Shown here: positions 9,594 through 18,488 of the stretch, one piece after another
Layout of the letters: every line of letters starts with the position of its first letter
How positions within the stretch are numbered: position 1 is the first letter of the stretch
Assembly (NCBI RefSeq): GCF_001426345.1
Contig: NZ_LMEM01000016.1
Location: 62,664 to 126,663, forward strand
Length of the DNA: 64,000 bases
Origin: Devosia sp. Root436
GTDB lineage: Bacteria > Pseudomonadota > Alphaproteobacteria > Rhizobiales > Devosiaceae
Direction: 5' to 3'
Notes under the pieces: model-generated
Database searches by the model: none
Told to the model about the DNA's origin: nothing
What the model saw: only the letters and a program-made list of their open reading frames with translations
Program-made: the position numbers and the translations under genes

Positions 9594-10643
9594 TTAGTCA
9601 TTTTGGGCAGGTGAAGAAATTGCTGACTGTTCGATTTTGGCACCGCGCTGTTTTAGCGAAGCGGGTGGTTCCACGAAATCAGGCATAGTGTGGGGCATTT
9701 GATCGAGAATGAGGTGGATCACACCTTCATCGAGCGCTCTGGCCAGAGCTCCGCGGAAGTCTTCGAGGCTCGCAATCCGACCCGCGCGGAACTGCCGACG
9801 CCAATGTAGCTTGGCGCCGTCGGGCAAATGCCATTCAAGAAGCCGAACCAAGGCAGTATGGCCGAACTGCAATCCGTCACCAGTAGACACATGTCGGATC
9901 CAGATATGATCTTCGGCGTGCTCTTCGTTCGTGTGCAAGTCCCATGTGGTAAACAGTGTCTGCGTGTCGGGTGAAAGGCTCTTCATCATCTGCCCAGTCC
10001 GATCTGAGAACATCACCTCGGCCACCCTCATCTGCCATGTTTCAGTACGTTGATTGTCCCCCTCGACGGTCTCGATAAGCTTTTCCTTTTGCATCTTGAG
10101 ATGGATGCCGGCGCCGGCGCCGATCTTGTAGGCTTGGTCTCCCGCCAGCACCCCCAGGAGATTTTCCTTCATCGCCAAATCGAATGAAATGTTGAAGTTC
10201 GAGACTGCCTTTTTGAGATGCTTGGCCTCAAACAGTATCCAGACAGAGTGGAATTTCCATGCAATCAGCAGATGTGCGCCCACCAGACTGGCATAGTTGC
10301 GAAGCTTTTCTAGGTAGCTCGGCTTGAATGAGAGGACGCGGTCACTCTTGCTTTTGACTTCTATGAGAACTGGCCCTCCTCCAACCTGCGTCGAGAAAGC
10401 AGCCATCAGATCCGGCACTTGATAGAGCTCTTTAGACATCACCGGCAAAGCGGCTTGGTCCAGCTTGTGTATCAGCTGGCATTTCCCCAGCCATGCGCAG
10501 AGGACCATGAACTCATCTTCGACGGGCAGCCCTAGATCAAGCCGACGCACCCGGTTTGCCAACACTGCCGGGTCACCGTCCCAGTCGCCAATTTCCAACG
10601 CTTCGTGGATCAATCGGGCGAGATCATCTGGCGTATCGTTCAC
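9594..10643 (-). CDS. PD-(D/E)XK nuclease-like protein
   Basis: The start chosen is the GTG at 10643, seven bases after an ACAGGAG ribosome site; the frame is open further upstream but without such a site. The 349-residue product has an alpha-helical N-terminus, then the pattern VPDLM (Asp78), an intervening strand turn, and LIEVKSK (Glu95, Lys97). This is a textbook PD-(D/E)XK catalytic core, with Glu72 as a further candidate ligand. After the core there is a helix-rich region and a C-terminal domain of unknown type. It may be a stand-alone restriction-like or DNA-repair nuclease. It converges with the metallo-beta-lactamase-fold gene, so the two are not one operon, though they may travel as a unit. 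Confidence 0.75.
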   Translation of the reverse strand: MNDTPDDLARLIHEALEIGDWDGDPAVLANRVRRLDLGLPVEDEFMVLCAWLGKCQLIHKLDQAALPVMSKELYQVPDLMAAFSTQVGGGPVLIEVKSKSDRVLSFKPSYLEKLRNYASLVGAHLLIAWKFHSVWILFEAKHLKKAVSNFNISFDLAMKENLLGVLAGDQAYKIGAGAGIHLKMQKEKLIETVEGDNQRTETWQMRVAEVMFSDRTGQMMKSLSPDTQTLFTTWDLHTNEEHAEDHIWIRHVSTGDGLQFGHTALVRLLEWHLPDGAKLHWRRQFRAGRIASLEDFRGALARALDEGVIHLILDQMPHTMPDFVEPPASLKQRGAKIEQSAISSPAQND

Positions 10644-10836
10644 TGGTCCGCTCCTGTCTACGAGACTCCTCCGGAGCCCCATGTGTTCTCGGCGCCCAAG
10701 CCTGAGCCCAACCGAAGCCGGAGGCCGCGTTGAGATCAAGCCTACCGAACATACTGGAGATTGCCGGCTTCAGTCAGACAGTAGTAGACCCGGTGCCACT
10801 AAACTTCAGCCTCCGCTTTCTGAATTTGGTAGCTGA

Positions 10837-11001
10837 AAGAGGACGGCCACCTTCCTCGGCAACACAAATGGGGCCACCCACTTCCGAGCCCTTAGGCTCA
10901 AGAACGTCGCAACCCATGCCAGCCTGGCGACCCTGGCCTATAACATCAAGTGCGTCATCGCGGTTGCCGGCATTGCGACCCTCAAAGCAATAACCGTGTG
11001 A
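10837..11001 (+). pseudogene. C-terminal remnant of an IS1182-like transposase
   Basis: A plus-strand frame from 10837 to the TGA at 10999-11001 encodes residues resembling the end of IS1182-family DDE transposases: NGATHF, LKNVATHASLATLAYNIK, then a hydrophobic tail. In complete elements the equivalent is a GATHF motif followed by an alternating helix ending in LAYNLKR. Everything upstream (catalytic domain and left end) is missing and the frame has a stop at 10834. The fragment lies between the cargo genes and trbB and may mark how the block arrived. Identification is from recall of the family tail only. Confidence 0.6.
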
Positions 11002-11310
11002 ACGAAGCCAACGCGCGCCATAGCTAGGCAACTTGAACGATCAGCTGCGCGTACTTCTCACACACCCTCCACCCCGTTGCAGACTCCATCGGCTGTCGAG
11101 CGGCACGTCCACTTTTAGGAACTCACCGAAGGTGGATGAACAGCTAGAACGGGCGCATTGCGCCATAGCGATTCCGCCGTTTGGCTGTAATTCCACGCCA
11201 AGCTACGACCACCTCTAGCGGCTTGTTGCGTCTCGCCCGTTCGTGCCTCTTCTACTTGTCCCCGATCCAGGGCCGCGCATCGTGCGGGCCCACAGCGGAG
11301 TGGGGACGAC
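11002..11310. other. Gene-poor right flank of the cargo block, upstream of trbB
   Basis: About 310 bases between the transposase remnant and the trbB start. Short frames on both strands show no domain features. A new promoter for the separated trb operon should lie here, since the usual read-through from traG-copG is interrupted. I could not identify a clear -35/-10 pair. Confidence 0.35.
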
Positions 11311-12300
11311 GTGGTGATTTCTTCAGGGCAATCGGCGGCCGTCGAACGCGGAACGCGCATGCTGCGCACCGCGCTGGGTCCGGCCGTCGCCCGGTTCCTG
11401 GAAGACCCCGCGATCGTCGAGGTGATGCTCAACCCCGACGGGCGGCTCTGGGTCGACCGGCTGACGGAGGGCCTCGCCGATACCGGCGAGCATCTGATGC
11501 CCACCGATGGCGAACGCATCATCCGCCTCGTGGCGCATCATGTCGGCGTCGAGGTTCACGCCGGTTCGCCCCGTGTTTCGGCGGAACTGCCAGGAACGGG
11601 GGAGCGCTTCGAGGGTCTTTTGCCACCCGTGGTGGCGGCTCCTGCCTTCGCCATTCGCAAGCCTGCGGTCGCCGTGTTCACTCTGGGGGACTACGTGGCC
11701 GCTGGCATCATGTCGGCCGCGCAGGCCGACGTTGTGCGCCGGGCCGTCACTGAGCGGCAGAACATCCTGGTTGCCGGCGGAACGTCCACGGGCAAAACCA
11801 CCCTCACCAACGCCCTGCTCGCTGAGGTCGCCAAGACCGGCGATCGCGTGGTGCTCATCGAAGACACCCGCGAGCTACAATGTGCGGCACCCAATCTGGT
11901 GGCGTTGCGGACCAAAGATGGCGTGGTCTCCCTGTCCGATCTCGTGCGGTCGTCGCTGCGGCTTCGACCCGACAGGATTCCGATCGGCGAGGTTCGTGGC
12001 CCCGAAGCTCTCGATCTGCTCAAAGCCTGGTCGACCGGCCACCCCGGAGGCATCGGCACCATCCATGCTGGATCCGCCACGGGCGCCCTGCGGCGCCTCG
12101 AGCAGCTCATCCAGGAAGCTGTCGTCACAGTGCCCCGCGCCCTGATCGCCGAAACCATCGATGTCATCGCCGTACTCTCCGGCCGCGGTTCGGCGCGGCG
12201 CCTCGTCGAACTCGCCCATGTCACTGGGCTCGGTGCGAGCGGCGACTACGACCTCTCCCCTGCCCTCACGTCCCCCGAACCCCCTGGAGCCCTCTCATGA
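11311..12300 (+). CDS. trbB: Conjugal transfer ATPase TrbB (VirB11 family)
   Basis: TrbB is the hexameric traffic ATPase at the cytoplasmic base of the conjugative type IV secretion system. The 329-residue protein has a substrate-facing N-terminal domain and a RecA-like core with Walker [10 protein letters not shown] (about residues 156-164), an Asp box (LIEDTREL) and a [10 protein letters not shown] histidine motif. The start is one of two adjacent GTG codons at 11311/11314. Its stop overlaps the trbC ATG (ATGA), indicating translational coupling. It is the first gene of the trb block after the cargo insertion. Confidence 0.95.
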   Translation: MVISSGQSAAVERGTRMLRTALGPAVARFLEDPAIVEVMLNPDGRLWVDRLTEGLADTGEHLMPTDGERIIRLVAHHVGVEVHAGSPRVSAELPGTGERFEGLLPPVVAAPAFAIRKPAVAVFTLGDYVAAGIMSAAQADVVRRAVTERQNILVAGGTSTGKTTLTNALLAEVAKTGDRVVLIEDTRELQCAAPNLVALRTKDGVVSLSDLVRSSLRLRPDRIPIGEVRGPEALDLLKAWSTGHPGGIGTIHAGSATGALRRLEQLIQEAVVTVPRALIAETIDVIAVLSGRGSARRLVELAHVTGLGASGDYDLSPALTSPEPPGALS

Positions 12301-12629
12301 ACATGACAATCCTTCGTGCACGTCCACGGATCGCTACAACCGCGCTCGCCGCATCGCTCAGCCTCATGGTGACCCAGGCCGCCTATGCCGCCGGATCGTC
12401 GATGCCCTGGGAAGAGCCCTTGCAGCAGGTTCTCGAATCCATCGAGGGACCTGTCGCCAAGATCATTGCGGTGATCATCATCATCGCCACCGGTCTGACC
12501 TTGGCCTTCGGCGACACGTCAGGCGGCTTCCGTCGTCTCATCCAAATCGTCTTCGGCCTCAGCATCGCCTTCGCGGCCTCGAGCTTCTTTCTCTCCTTCT
12601 TCTCCTTCGGCGGCGGAGCGCTGATCTGA
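12297..12629 (+). CDS. trbC: Pilin-like protein TrbC (VirB2 family)
   Basis: TrbC is the precursor of the conjugative pilus subunit. The 110-residue product starts with a basic signal sequence ending in a typical cleavage site (AAYAAG), followed by two hydrophobic helices (IIAVIIIIATGLTLAF and IVFGLSIAFAASSFFLSF) with a short loop, the usual VirB2/TrbC layout. The start overlaps the trbB stop, and the stop shares a base with the trbD start (TGATG). Size and position match the family. Confidence 0.93.
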   Translation: MNMTILRARPRIATTALAASLSLMVTQAAYAAGSSMPWEEPLQQVLESIEGPVAKIIAVIIIIATGLTLAFGDTSGGFRRLIQIVFGLSIAFAASSFFLSFFSFGGGALI

Positions 12630-12892
12630 TGGACGAGCCAGTCCCCGGATTTACCGCACCCCTCCATCGCGCGTTGACTGAGCCCATCCTGCTTGGTGGC
12701 GCCCCGCGCGCGGTCGCCATTCTCAACGGCACGCTGGCGGCCGCGCTCGGCCTCGGCCTGCGGCTCTGGCTGGTCGGCATCGTGCTCTGGGCCATCGGTC
12801 ACCTGGCCGCCGTCTGGGCGGCGCGGCGGGATCCGCTCTTCGTCGAAGTGGTGCGCCGGCATCTGCGCATCCCTGCCAATCTCAATGTTTGA
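12629..12892 (+). CDS. trbD: Conjugal transfer protein TrbD (VirB3 family)
   Basis: An 87-residue inner-membrane protein with an N-terminal cytoplasmic stretch (VPGFTAPLHRALTEPILLGG) and a hydrophobic hairpin (about residues 27-60), followed by RRDPLFVEVVRRHL. This is the standard TrbD/VirB3 plan; the protein helps assemble the VirB4-type ATPase at the membrane. It overlaps trbC by one base, and trbE begins nine bases after its stop. Confidence 0.93.
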   Translation: MDEPVPGFTAPLHRALTEPILLGGAPRAVAILNGTLAAALGLGLRLWLVGIVLWAIGHLAAVWAARRDPLFVEVVRRHLRIPANLNV

Positions 12893-12901
12893 GGCACCGC
12901 G

Positions 12902-15376
12902 ATGATGAACCTCGCAGAATATCGCCGCACCGGCGCCCGGCTCGCCGACTATCTTCCCTGGGCCGCTCTGGTTGGCGAGGGTGTGGTCCTCAACAAGGAT
13001 GGCAGCTTCCAGCGCTCGGCCAGATTCCGTGGCCCCGATCTCGACAGTTCCGTCCCCGCCGAACTGGTTGGCGTCGCCAACCGGCTCAACAATGCCTTCC
13101 GCCGTCTCGGCTCCGGCTGGAGCATTTTTGTCGAGGCACAGCGCCACGAGGCGGCGACGTATCCGGGGAGCAGCTTCGCCGATGCGGCATCGGCGCTGAT
13201 CGACGCCGAGCGCCAGGCCGATTTCGAGGAAGCCGGCACGCATTTCGAGTCGAGCTATTTCCTCACTATCGTATATTTGCCGCCGGCAGAGGACACGGCC
13301 CGCGCAGAAAGCTGGCTCTACGAAGGCCGGGAGCAGAGCGGGGTGAACCCGTGGGAAACCCTCAGGGGCTACGTCGATCGCACCGATCGTGTGCTCGCCC
13401 TGCTCGACGGCTTCATGCCCGAATGCCGCTGGCTCGATGACGAAGAGACGCTGACCTATCTGCACTCGACCGTCTCGACCAAGCGCCAACGCGTGCGCGT
13501 CCCCGAGACGCCGATGTATCTTGATGGCCTGCTGGCCGACCAGCCGCTGGCCGGCGGGCTCGAGCCACGCTTGGGCGAGGCACATCTGCGCGTCCTCACC
13601 GTTGTCGGTTTTCCGGCGACGACCACGCCCGGCATTCTCGACGAGTTGAACCGGCTTGCCTTCCCCTATCGCTGGTCGACCCGGGCCATTCTTCTCGACA
13701 AGACCGACGCCACAAAGCTGCTAACCAAGATCCGCCGCGAGTGGTTCTCCAAGCGCAAATCCATTGCCGCCATCGTCAAGGAAGTGCTGACCAACGAGGC
13801 TTCGGTGCTGGTCGACAGCGACGCCGCCAACAAAGCGACTGACGCCGATCTCGCGCTGCAGGAACTCGGCGCTGACTATGCCGGTGAAGCTTACGTCACC
13901 GCGACGGTGACCGTCTGGGACGCAGATCCACGCATCGCCGACGAGAAATTGCGGCTGGTCGAGAAGATTATTCAGGGCCGCGACTTCACCGGCATGGCGG
14001 AGACGATCAACGCGGTCGACGCCTGGCTCGGAACCCTGCCCGGCCATCTCTACGCCAATGTCAGGCAACCGCCCATCAGCACGCTGAATCTCGCCCACAT
14101 GATCCCGCTTTCGGCGGTGTGGGCGGGGCCGGAACGGGACGAGCATTTCCAAGCTCCCCCACTGCTCTATGGCAGAACGGAAGGCTCGACCCCGTTCCGG
14201 TTATCCCTTCATGTCGGCGATGTCGGCCATACCCTGGTGGTCGGTCCGACCGGCGCCGGCAAATCCGTACTCCTGGCGCTCATGGCCTTGCAGTTCCGTC
14301 GCTACGACAATGCCCAGGTCTTCGCCTTCGACTTCGGCGGCTCGATCCGCGTCGCCTCCCTCGCCATGGAGGGCGACTGGCACGATCTCGGCGGCGAGCT
14401 CACGGGTGGCACGGACGCATCCGTGTCGCTCCAGCCGCTCGCCGGCATTGCCCACACGCCAGAGCGCGCCTGGGCAGCCGACTGGCTCGTCGCCATCCTG
14501 ATGCGGGAAGGCGTGACCATCACGCCCGAGGTCAAGGAGCACATCTGGACGGCGCTGACCTCACTCGCCTCGGCGCCACTCGAAGAACGGACCATCACCG
14601 GTCTCACCGTACTGCTCCAGTCCAATGATCTGAAACGCGCTCTTCAGCCCTATTGCGTCGGCGGGCCTTATGGCCGCCTGCTCGATGCCGAAGCGGAGAG
14701 TCTCGGCCAGGCGCCGGTCCTGGCGTTCGAGACCGAAGGTCTGCTCGGCACCGGCGCGGCCCCCGCGGCCCTCGCCTACCTCTTCCATCGCATCGCCGGA
14801 CGCCTCGACGGACGGCCGACCCTGGTCATCGTCGACGAGGGCTGGCTGGCACTCAGTGATCCCGGCTTCTCCAAGCAACTTGCCGAATGGCTGGTCACGC
14901 TGCGCAAGAAGAACGCCAGCGTCATCTTCGCCACTCAATCGCTGGCCCAGCTCGAAAAAAGCACGATCGCGGCGGAAATCATCGACTCCTGCCACACCCG
15001 TATCCTGCTGCCCAACGACCGCGCGATCGAGCCTCAGATCACGGCGATCTATCGGCGCTTCGGTCTCAACGACCGCCAGATCGACATCATCGCCCGGGCC
15101 GCGCCCAAGCGGGACTATTACGCGCAGTCCCGCCGCGGCAACCGCCTGTTCGAGCTTGGTCTCGGCGACGTGGCGCTGGCGCTCTGCGCGGCTTCCGCCA
15201 AGTCCGATCATGCCCGGATCGAAGAGGTGCTGGTCGAGCACGGACGCGAGGGCTTTCTCGATGCCTGGCTGCGCGCCCATCGCCTCGTCTGGGCGGCCGA
15301 TCTCATTCCAGATCTCAGCAATCTCGCCGCCACTGCGGCGGCACCAGCTCAACCTAACACGGAGATTTCCCCATGA
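12902..15376 (+). CDS. trbE: Type IV secretion ATPase TrbE (VirB4 family)
   Basis: TrbE is the largest ATPase of the mating-pair formation machine and powers pilus assembly and substrate transfer. The protein is 824 residues, normal for TrbE. Walker A is GPTGAGKS (residues 448-455) and a Walker B-like segment is LVIVDEGW. The N-terminal half is the VirB4 CagE-type domain. It begins with tandem ATG codons at 12902 and 12905, with a GAGG ribosome site at the end of trbD, and its stop overlaps the trbJ start by four bases. Confidence 0.95.
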   Translation: MMNLAEYRRTGARLADYLPWAALVGEGVVLNKDGSFQRSARFRGPDLDSSVPAELVGVANRLNNAFRRLGSGWSIFVEAQRHEAATYPGSSFADAASALIDAERQADFEEAGTHFESSYFLTIVYLPPAEDTARAESWLYEGREQSGVNPWETLRGYVDRTDRVLALLDGFMPECRWLDDEETLTYLHSTVSTKRQRVRVPETPMYLDGLLADQPLAGGLEPRLGEAHLRVLTVVGFPATTTPGILDELNRLAFPYRWSTRAILLDKTDATKLLTKIRREWFSKRKSIAAIVKEVLTNEASVLVDSDAANKATDADLALQELGADYAGEAYVTATVTVWDADPRIADEKLRLVEKIIQGRDFTGMAETINAVDAWLGTLPGHLYANVRQPPISTLNLAHMIPLSAVWAGPERDEHFQAPPLLYGRTEGSTPFRLSLHVGDVGHTLVVGPTGAGKSVLLALMALQFRRYDNAQVFAFDFGGSIRVASLAMEGDWHDLGGELTGGTDASVSLQPLAGIAHTPERAWAADWLVAILMREGVTITPEVKEHIWTALTSLASAPLEERTITGLTVLLQSNDLKRALQPYCVGGPYGRLLDAEAESLGQAPVLAFETEGLLGTGAAPAALAYLFHRIAGRLDGRPTLVIVDEGWLALSDPGFSKQLAEWLVTLRKKNASVIFATQSLAQLEKSTIAAEIIDSCHTRILLPNDRAIEPQITAIYRRFGLNDRQIDIIARAAPKRDYYAQSRRGNRLFELGLGDVALALCAASAKSDHARIEEVLVEHGREGFLDAWLRAHRLVWAADLIPDLSNLAATAAAPAQPNTEISP

Positions 15377-16152
15377 CCCGAATTCAATCGCGTGTCCGCG
15401 CCGTTCTTCTCGCCACCACCATGCTCTCCCTGCCTTTGGCCTTATCCCCCATCGTCGTCACACCCGCCTATGCCCTGTTCGGCTTCGGCGACATCGTGTT
15501 CGACCCGTCCAACTATGCCGAGAACATCGTGCAGGCGGCTCGGGCGCTGGAGCAGATCAACAATCAGATCGCCTCGCTTCAGAACGAGGCCCAGATGCTG
15601 ATCAACCAGGCGCGCAATCTCGCAAGTCTGCCCTATTCCTCGCTCCAGCAAATCCAGCAGTCAGTCCAGCGCACCCAACAGCTCCTCGGGGAGGCACAGC
15701 GGATAGCCTTCGAAGTGCAGCAGGTCGATCAGATCTTCTCCCAGCAATACGCCAACATGGATCTCACCGCATCCGACCAGCAGCTTGTCGAGCTGGCGCG
15801 CGAACGCTGGGGCAACACCGTTGGCGCCTTGCAGGACGCCATGCGCGTCCAGGCCGGCGTGGTCGGCAATATTGAGACGCAGCGTGCAGAACTTTCCAAT
15901 TTGGTCGGAGAAAGTCAGGGCGCGACCGGCGCGCTCCAGGCGACCCAGGCCGGCAATCAGATCCTTGCCCTGCAGGCCCAGCAACTCACCGATCTGACGG
16001 CACTGCTCGCCGCCAATGGCCGGGCCGACGCGCTGTCGGCCGCCGAGCAGGCCGCCGCGGCCGAACAAGGCCGAGAGCAGCGGCGCCGCTTCCTCGAGCC
16101 CGGTGCCGCCTACCAGCCCGGCAACGCCCAGATGTTTTCCGGCGGCAACTGA
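15373..16152 (+). CDS. trbJ: Conjugal transfer protein TrbJ (VirB5 family)
   Basis: A 259-residue periplasmic protein. A signal peptide (basic start, leucine-rich core, TPAYA cleavage region near residue 34) is followed by a long helical, glutamine- and alanine-rich region with coiled-coil character (IQQSVQRTQQLLGEAQ). VirB5-type proteins act as minor pilus-tip components. The start overlaps the trbE stop (ATGA). The motif NYAENIVQAARALEQINNQI is typical of TrbJ. Confidence 0.93.
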   Translation: MTRIQSRVRAVLLATTMLSLPLALSPIVVTPAYALFGFGDIVFDPSNYAENIVQAARALEQINNQIASLQNEAQMLINQARNLASLPYSSLQQIQQSVQRTQQLLGEAQRIAFEVQQVDQIFSQQYANMDLTASDQQLVELARERWGNTVGALQDAMRVQAGVVGNIETQRAELSNLVGESQGATGALQATQAGNQILALQAQQLTDLTALLAANGRADALSAAEQAAAAEQGREQRRRFLEPGAAYQPGNAQMFSGGN

Positions 16153-16173
16153 AGCTGACCGAAGGGGGTGATC

Positions 16174-16443
16174 ATGGACGGATGGGTTTTCGCACGCCTC
16201 GCGGCGGTCGTCATTGTCGCCGTCGCCGTCACAGCCGCGGCGATCCAACTCGCGCACGAGGACCAATCGACCGGCCCGCAATCATCTCCACCCGCCGCCA
16301 CCGAAACACCGCGCCCCGATCCCCTGCGCCAGACCCTCCGACGCTGCCGGCAAATGGGCGAGGTCGCAACACGCGACGCCGCATGCCTCGCCGCATGGGA
16401 TGAGAACCGCCGCCGCTTCCTTTCACCGTCAGCAGGGAATTAA
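16174..16443 (+). CDS. trbK: Small TrbK-like entry-exclusion protein
   Basis: The ATG at 16174 is preferred over a GTG at 16168 because AAGGGGG (16162-16168) is well spaced for it. The 89-residue product has one N-terminal membrane segment (LAAVVIVAVAVTAAAIQL) and a polar tail with two cysteines (RRCRQMGEVATRDAACLAAW). Proteins of this position and pattern are annotated as putative entry-exclusion TrbK-alt proteins, which would prevent redundant transfer into cells already carrying the element. The exclusion function here is inferred from position. Confidence 0.8.
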   Translation: MDGWVFARLAAVVIVAVAVTAAAIQLAHEDQSTGPQSSPPAATETPRPDPLRQTLRRCRQMGEVATRDAACLAAWDENRRRFLSPSAGN

Positions 16444-16446
16444 GCC

Positions 16447-17802
16447 ATGGAAGGCGCCGGCGTCATCGATCGCTTCCTCGAGGTTTTCACCTCCTACATC
16501 GACAGTGGCTTTGGCCTCCTGGGCGGCGAGGTGGCATTCATTGCCTCGACGCTGATCGTCATCGATATCACGCTCGCCGCCCTGTTCTGGGCCTGGGGTG
16601 CTGATGAGGACATCATCGCGCGCCTCGTCAAGAAGACGATCTTCGTCGGCGTCTTCGCCTACCTCATTGGCAATTGGAACGGCCTGGCCCGGATCATCTT
16701 CGACAGTTTTGCCGGGCTTGGCCTGATGGCCTCGGGGACCAGCTTCTCGGTCGAGGATCTCATGCGCCCCGGCCGCGTCGCCCAGACCGGGTTCGATGCT
16801 GGTCGCCCACTGCTCGAAGCGATCGCCGAGCTCTCCGGCTACTGGGCCTTCTTCGAGAACTTCCTCCAGATCATTTGCCTCCTGATCGCCTGGGTTCTCG
16901 TCCTGCTCGCCTTCTTCATCCTGAGCATCCAGCTTTTCGTCACCCTCATCGAATTCAAGCTGACCACGCTGGCCGGGTTCGTCCTGATTCCGTTTGGCCT
17001 GTTCAGCCAGTCGGCCTTCATGGCCGAGCGTGTCCTCGGCAACGTAATCTCCTCCGGCATCAAGATTTTGGTCCTGTCCGTCATCATCGGCATCGGCTCC
17101 ACGCTGTTCGGCGAGTTCACCGCCGGTTTTGGCGGCGAGCAGCCGACCATCGACGATGCCATGGCGATCGTCCTGGCGGCGCTCTCGCTGCTGGGCCTCG
17201 GCATTTTCGGGCCAGGCATCGCCAACGGCCTTGTGAGCGGTGGTCCGCAGCTCGGCGCAGGCGCCGCAGTCGGAACCGGCCTTGCGGTGGCCGGTGCTGC
17301 CGTCGCCGCGGGCGGCGGCGCCATGCTGGCCGCGAAGGGCGGACAGGCAGCCCTGTCGGCAGGCGCCGCCGCCACACGTGGTAGCGCGGTACTCGCCGGC
17401 GGCGCTTCTGGCGCCTATTCGCTCGCCTCGGCCGGCGCATCCGGTCCCGCTGGCGTTGCCGCGGGCCTCGGCGGTGTCGCCCGTGCCGCCGGCGGCGCAG
17501 CAGCCTCCCCGCTCAAGCGCGCGGCATCGCGCGTCTCAGAAAGCCTCGGCTCCTCCTTCGATTCCGGCGGCAATTCTGCCTTCGCGGCGACCGGCGGCTC
17601 GTCTTCGATGGGGACTGTCGGCGCCACCTCCGAGCCGTCTGAATCGCCCTCTTCAACCGCCAGTCCACCCGCCTGGGCCCACCGCATGCGCCACGGCCAG
17701 TCCATGAGCCATGGCGTTACAGCCGCTGCGCACGCTGTCCGCTCGGGCGACAACCACGGTGGCGGCGCTTCCGTCAGCCTTTCCGAAAGAGACCGCACAT
17801 GA
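16447..17802 (+). CDS. trbL: Conjugal transfer protein TrbL (VirB6 family)
   Basis: A polytopic inner-membrane protein of 451 residues forming part of the channel. About six hydrophobic segments fill residues 25-270, followed by a long low-complexity tail rich in Ala, Gly and Ser, a usual TrbL feature. It begins three bases after trbK and its stop overlaps the trbF start (ATGA). Tail composition makes shadow frames on both strands look open, but the TrbL frame is supported by the membrane pattern and coupling. Confidence 0.94.
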   Translation: MEGAGVIDRFLEVFTSYIDSGFGLLGGEVAFIASTLIVIDITLAALFWAWGADEDIIARLVKKTIFVGVFAYLIGNWNGLARIIFDSFAGLGLMASGTSFSVEDLMRPGRVAQTGFDAGRPLLEAIAELSGYWAFFENFLQIICLLIAWVLVLLAFFILSIQLFVTLIEFKLTTLAGFVLIPFGLFSQSAFMAERVLGNVISSGIKILVLSVIIGIGSTLFGEFTAGFGGEQPTIDDAMAIVLAALSLLGLGIFGPGIANGLVSGGPQLGAGAAVGTGLAVAGAAVAAGGGAMLAAKGGQAALSAGAAATRGSAVLAGGASGAYSLASAGASGPAGVAAGLGGVARAAGGAAASPLKRAASRVSESLGSSFDSGGNSAFAATGGSSSMGTVGATSEPSESPSSTASPPAWAHRMRHGQSMSHGVTAAAHAVRSGDNHGGGASVSLSERDRT

Positions 17803-18488
17803 CCTTCTTCAAGCGACCAGCCGCCCATTACGGCAAGATGCCGGAACCCGAAACACCCTACCAGCGCGCGGCCCAGGTCTGGGACGATCGCATCGGCTCA
17901 GCCCGGGTCCAGGCACGGAATTGGCGCCTTATGGCCTTCGGCTGCCTGATCCTCTCGGCTGGCTTGGCCAGTGCCCTGGTCTGGCAGTCGGCGCGCGGCA
18001 CGGTTGTGCCCTGGGTGGTCGAAGTGGATGGCACGGGCGAGGCCCGCGCGGTCGAGCCGGCAACGGCCGACTATCGGCCGACCGATCCCCAGATCGCCTA
18101 TCACCTGGCGCGCTTCGTCGAACAGGTCCGATCCATCTCCGCCGATCCGATTATCGTCCGCCAGAACTGGCTGCGGGCTTACGAGTTCACGACCGATCGC
18201 GGTTCTGTGGCTCTCAACGACTATGCGCGCTCCAATGACCCATTTACCCGCGTCGGCAAGCAGCAGGTCAGTGTCGAGGTCTCGTCGGTCATCCGGGCGT
18301 CGCCGGACTCGTTCCGCGTCGCCTGGACTGAACGCCGCTATGAGAACGGCCAGCTTGCCGGCACCGAGCGCTGGACCGCCATCCTCACGGTCGTGATCCG
18401 ACCACCGCGCGACGCCGAGCGCCTGCGCCGCAACCCGCTCGGCGTCTTCGTCAATGCGATCAACTGGTCCAAGGAGCTGGGACAATGA
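17799..18488 (+). CDS. trbF: Conjugal transfer protein TrbF (VirB8 family)
   Basis: A 229-residue bitopic inner-membrane protein with a short cytoplasmic N-terminus (PETPYQRAAQVWDDRIG), one transmembrane helix (about residues 47-66), and a periplasmic VirB8-like domain beginning with PWVVEVDGTGEA. It bridges the inner-membrane platform and the TrbG/TrbI core complex. Overlaps with trbL and trbG are four bases each. Confidence 0.95.
   Translation: MTFFKRPAAHYGKMPEPETPYQRAAQVWDDRIGSARVQARNWRLMAFGCLILSAGLASALVWQSARGTVVPWVVEVDGTGEARAVEPATADYRPTDPQIAYHLARFVEQVRSISADPIIVRQNWLRAYEFTTDRGSVALNDYARSNDPFTRVGKQQVSVEVSSVIRASPDSFRVAWTERRYENGQLAGTERWTAILTVVIRPPRDAERLRRNPLGVFVNAINWSKELGQ

Noticed and set aside
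10774..11031. 85-codon minus-strand frame near the transposase remnant
   Set aside because: The plus-strand frame has the transposase tail signature; the minus-strand product has no recognised feature.
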